Source: Filobasidium wieringae | Taxonomy: Eukaryota > Basidiomycota > Tremellomycetes > Filobasidiales > Filobasidiaceae | DNA: 64,000 nt | NCBI GenBank assembly: GCA_001600055.1 | Contig: BCIV01000001.1 | Span: 923,774 to 987,773 of the forward strand | Direction: 5' to 3' | Part shown: piece after piece, positions 63,981-64,000 of the stretch | Layout: each line of letters starts with the position of its first letter | How positions within the stretch are numbered: the first letter of the stretch is position 1 | The notes under the pieces: model-generated | The model's database searches: none | What the model saw: the letters and a program-made list of their open reading frames with translations, nothing else | Told to the model about the DNA's origin: nothing | Translations under genes and position numbers: made by a program

Positions 63981-64000
63981 GTCAGTCGGTCTGCCGTGAT

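Overview
The window looks like nuclear DNA of a basidiomycete yeast of the Tremellomycetes (Cryptococcus/Kwoniella type). Genes are close together and cut by many short introns: I count about 138 complete coding introns in 26 genes, mostly 45-80 bases, with GTRNGT donors and CTNAY-like branch points. Intergenic gaps are mostly 0.1-1 kb. Several proteins resemble Cryptococcus families: a uricase ending in SKL, a CPL1-like secreted cysteine-rich protein, and a Yck/CCK1-type casein kinase. All exon models were assembled by hand from splice signals, reading frame and protein family resemblance. No alignment or RNA data were available.

Layout, left to right. 0-10 kb: RNA polymerase III subunit RPC82 (5' end outside the window), uricase URO1, Mediator subunit MED4, an aldo-keto reductase and lysyl-tRNA synthetase with two in-frame starts. 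9.5-20 kb: a 2.8 kb gene-free stretch that looks like promoter plus spliced leader of a Zn2Cys6 transcription factor, then a very large Wee1-type kinase. 20-26 kb: a GNAT acetyltransferase, an 881-residue protein of unknown function, and a small protein with a cysteine-packed, lipidation-type N-terminus. 26-37 kb: gamma-tubulin complex component GCP2/Spc97, OPA3-like protein and a large alpha-arrestin. 37-49 kb: CPL1-like secreted protein, proteasome lid subunit RPN6, a SUZ-domain protein, a VHS-GAT adaptor and lid subunit RPN7. 49-64 kb: a short-chain dehydrogenase, a charged membrane-anchored protein, an NDR-family kinase preceded at once by a CRIB-motif protein, an AIG2-like gamma-glutamylcyclotransferase, an F-box protein, a TMEM205-like membrane protein, and casein kinase I (3' end outside the window).

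Most genes are housekeeping: transcription by Pol II and Pol III, translation, proteasome lid, spindle pole nucleation, cell-cycle kinase, vesicle traffic and purine catabolism. They do not form one pathway. I see no transposon, CRISPR array, rRNA gene or convincing intact tRNA gene, and no sign of recent horizontal transfer.

I found no clear-cut new system. The items most worth checking are: (1) the CRIB-motif protein and NDR kinase, whose reading frames can be joined by a well-formed intron into one polypeptide; (2) the tandem pair formed by the lipidation-type cysteine-rich protein and the 881-residue unknown; (3) the long spliced leader of the transcription factor; and (4) an apparent excess of AAG-type 3' splice sites, plus two GC-AG introns.
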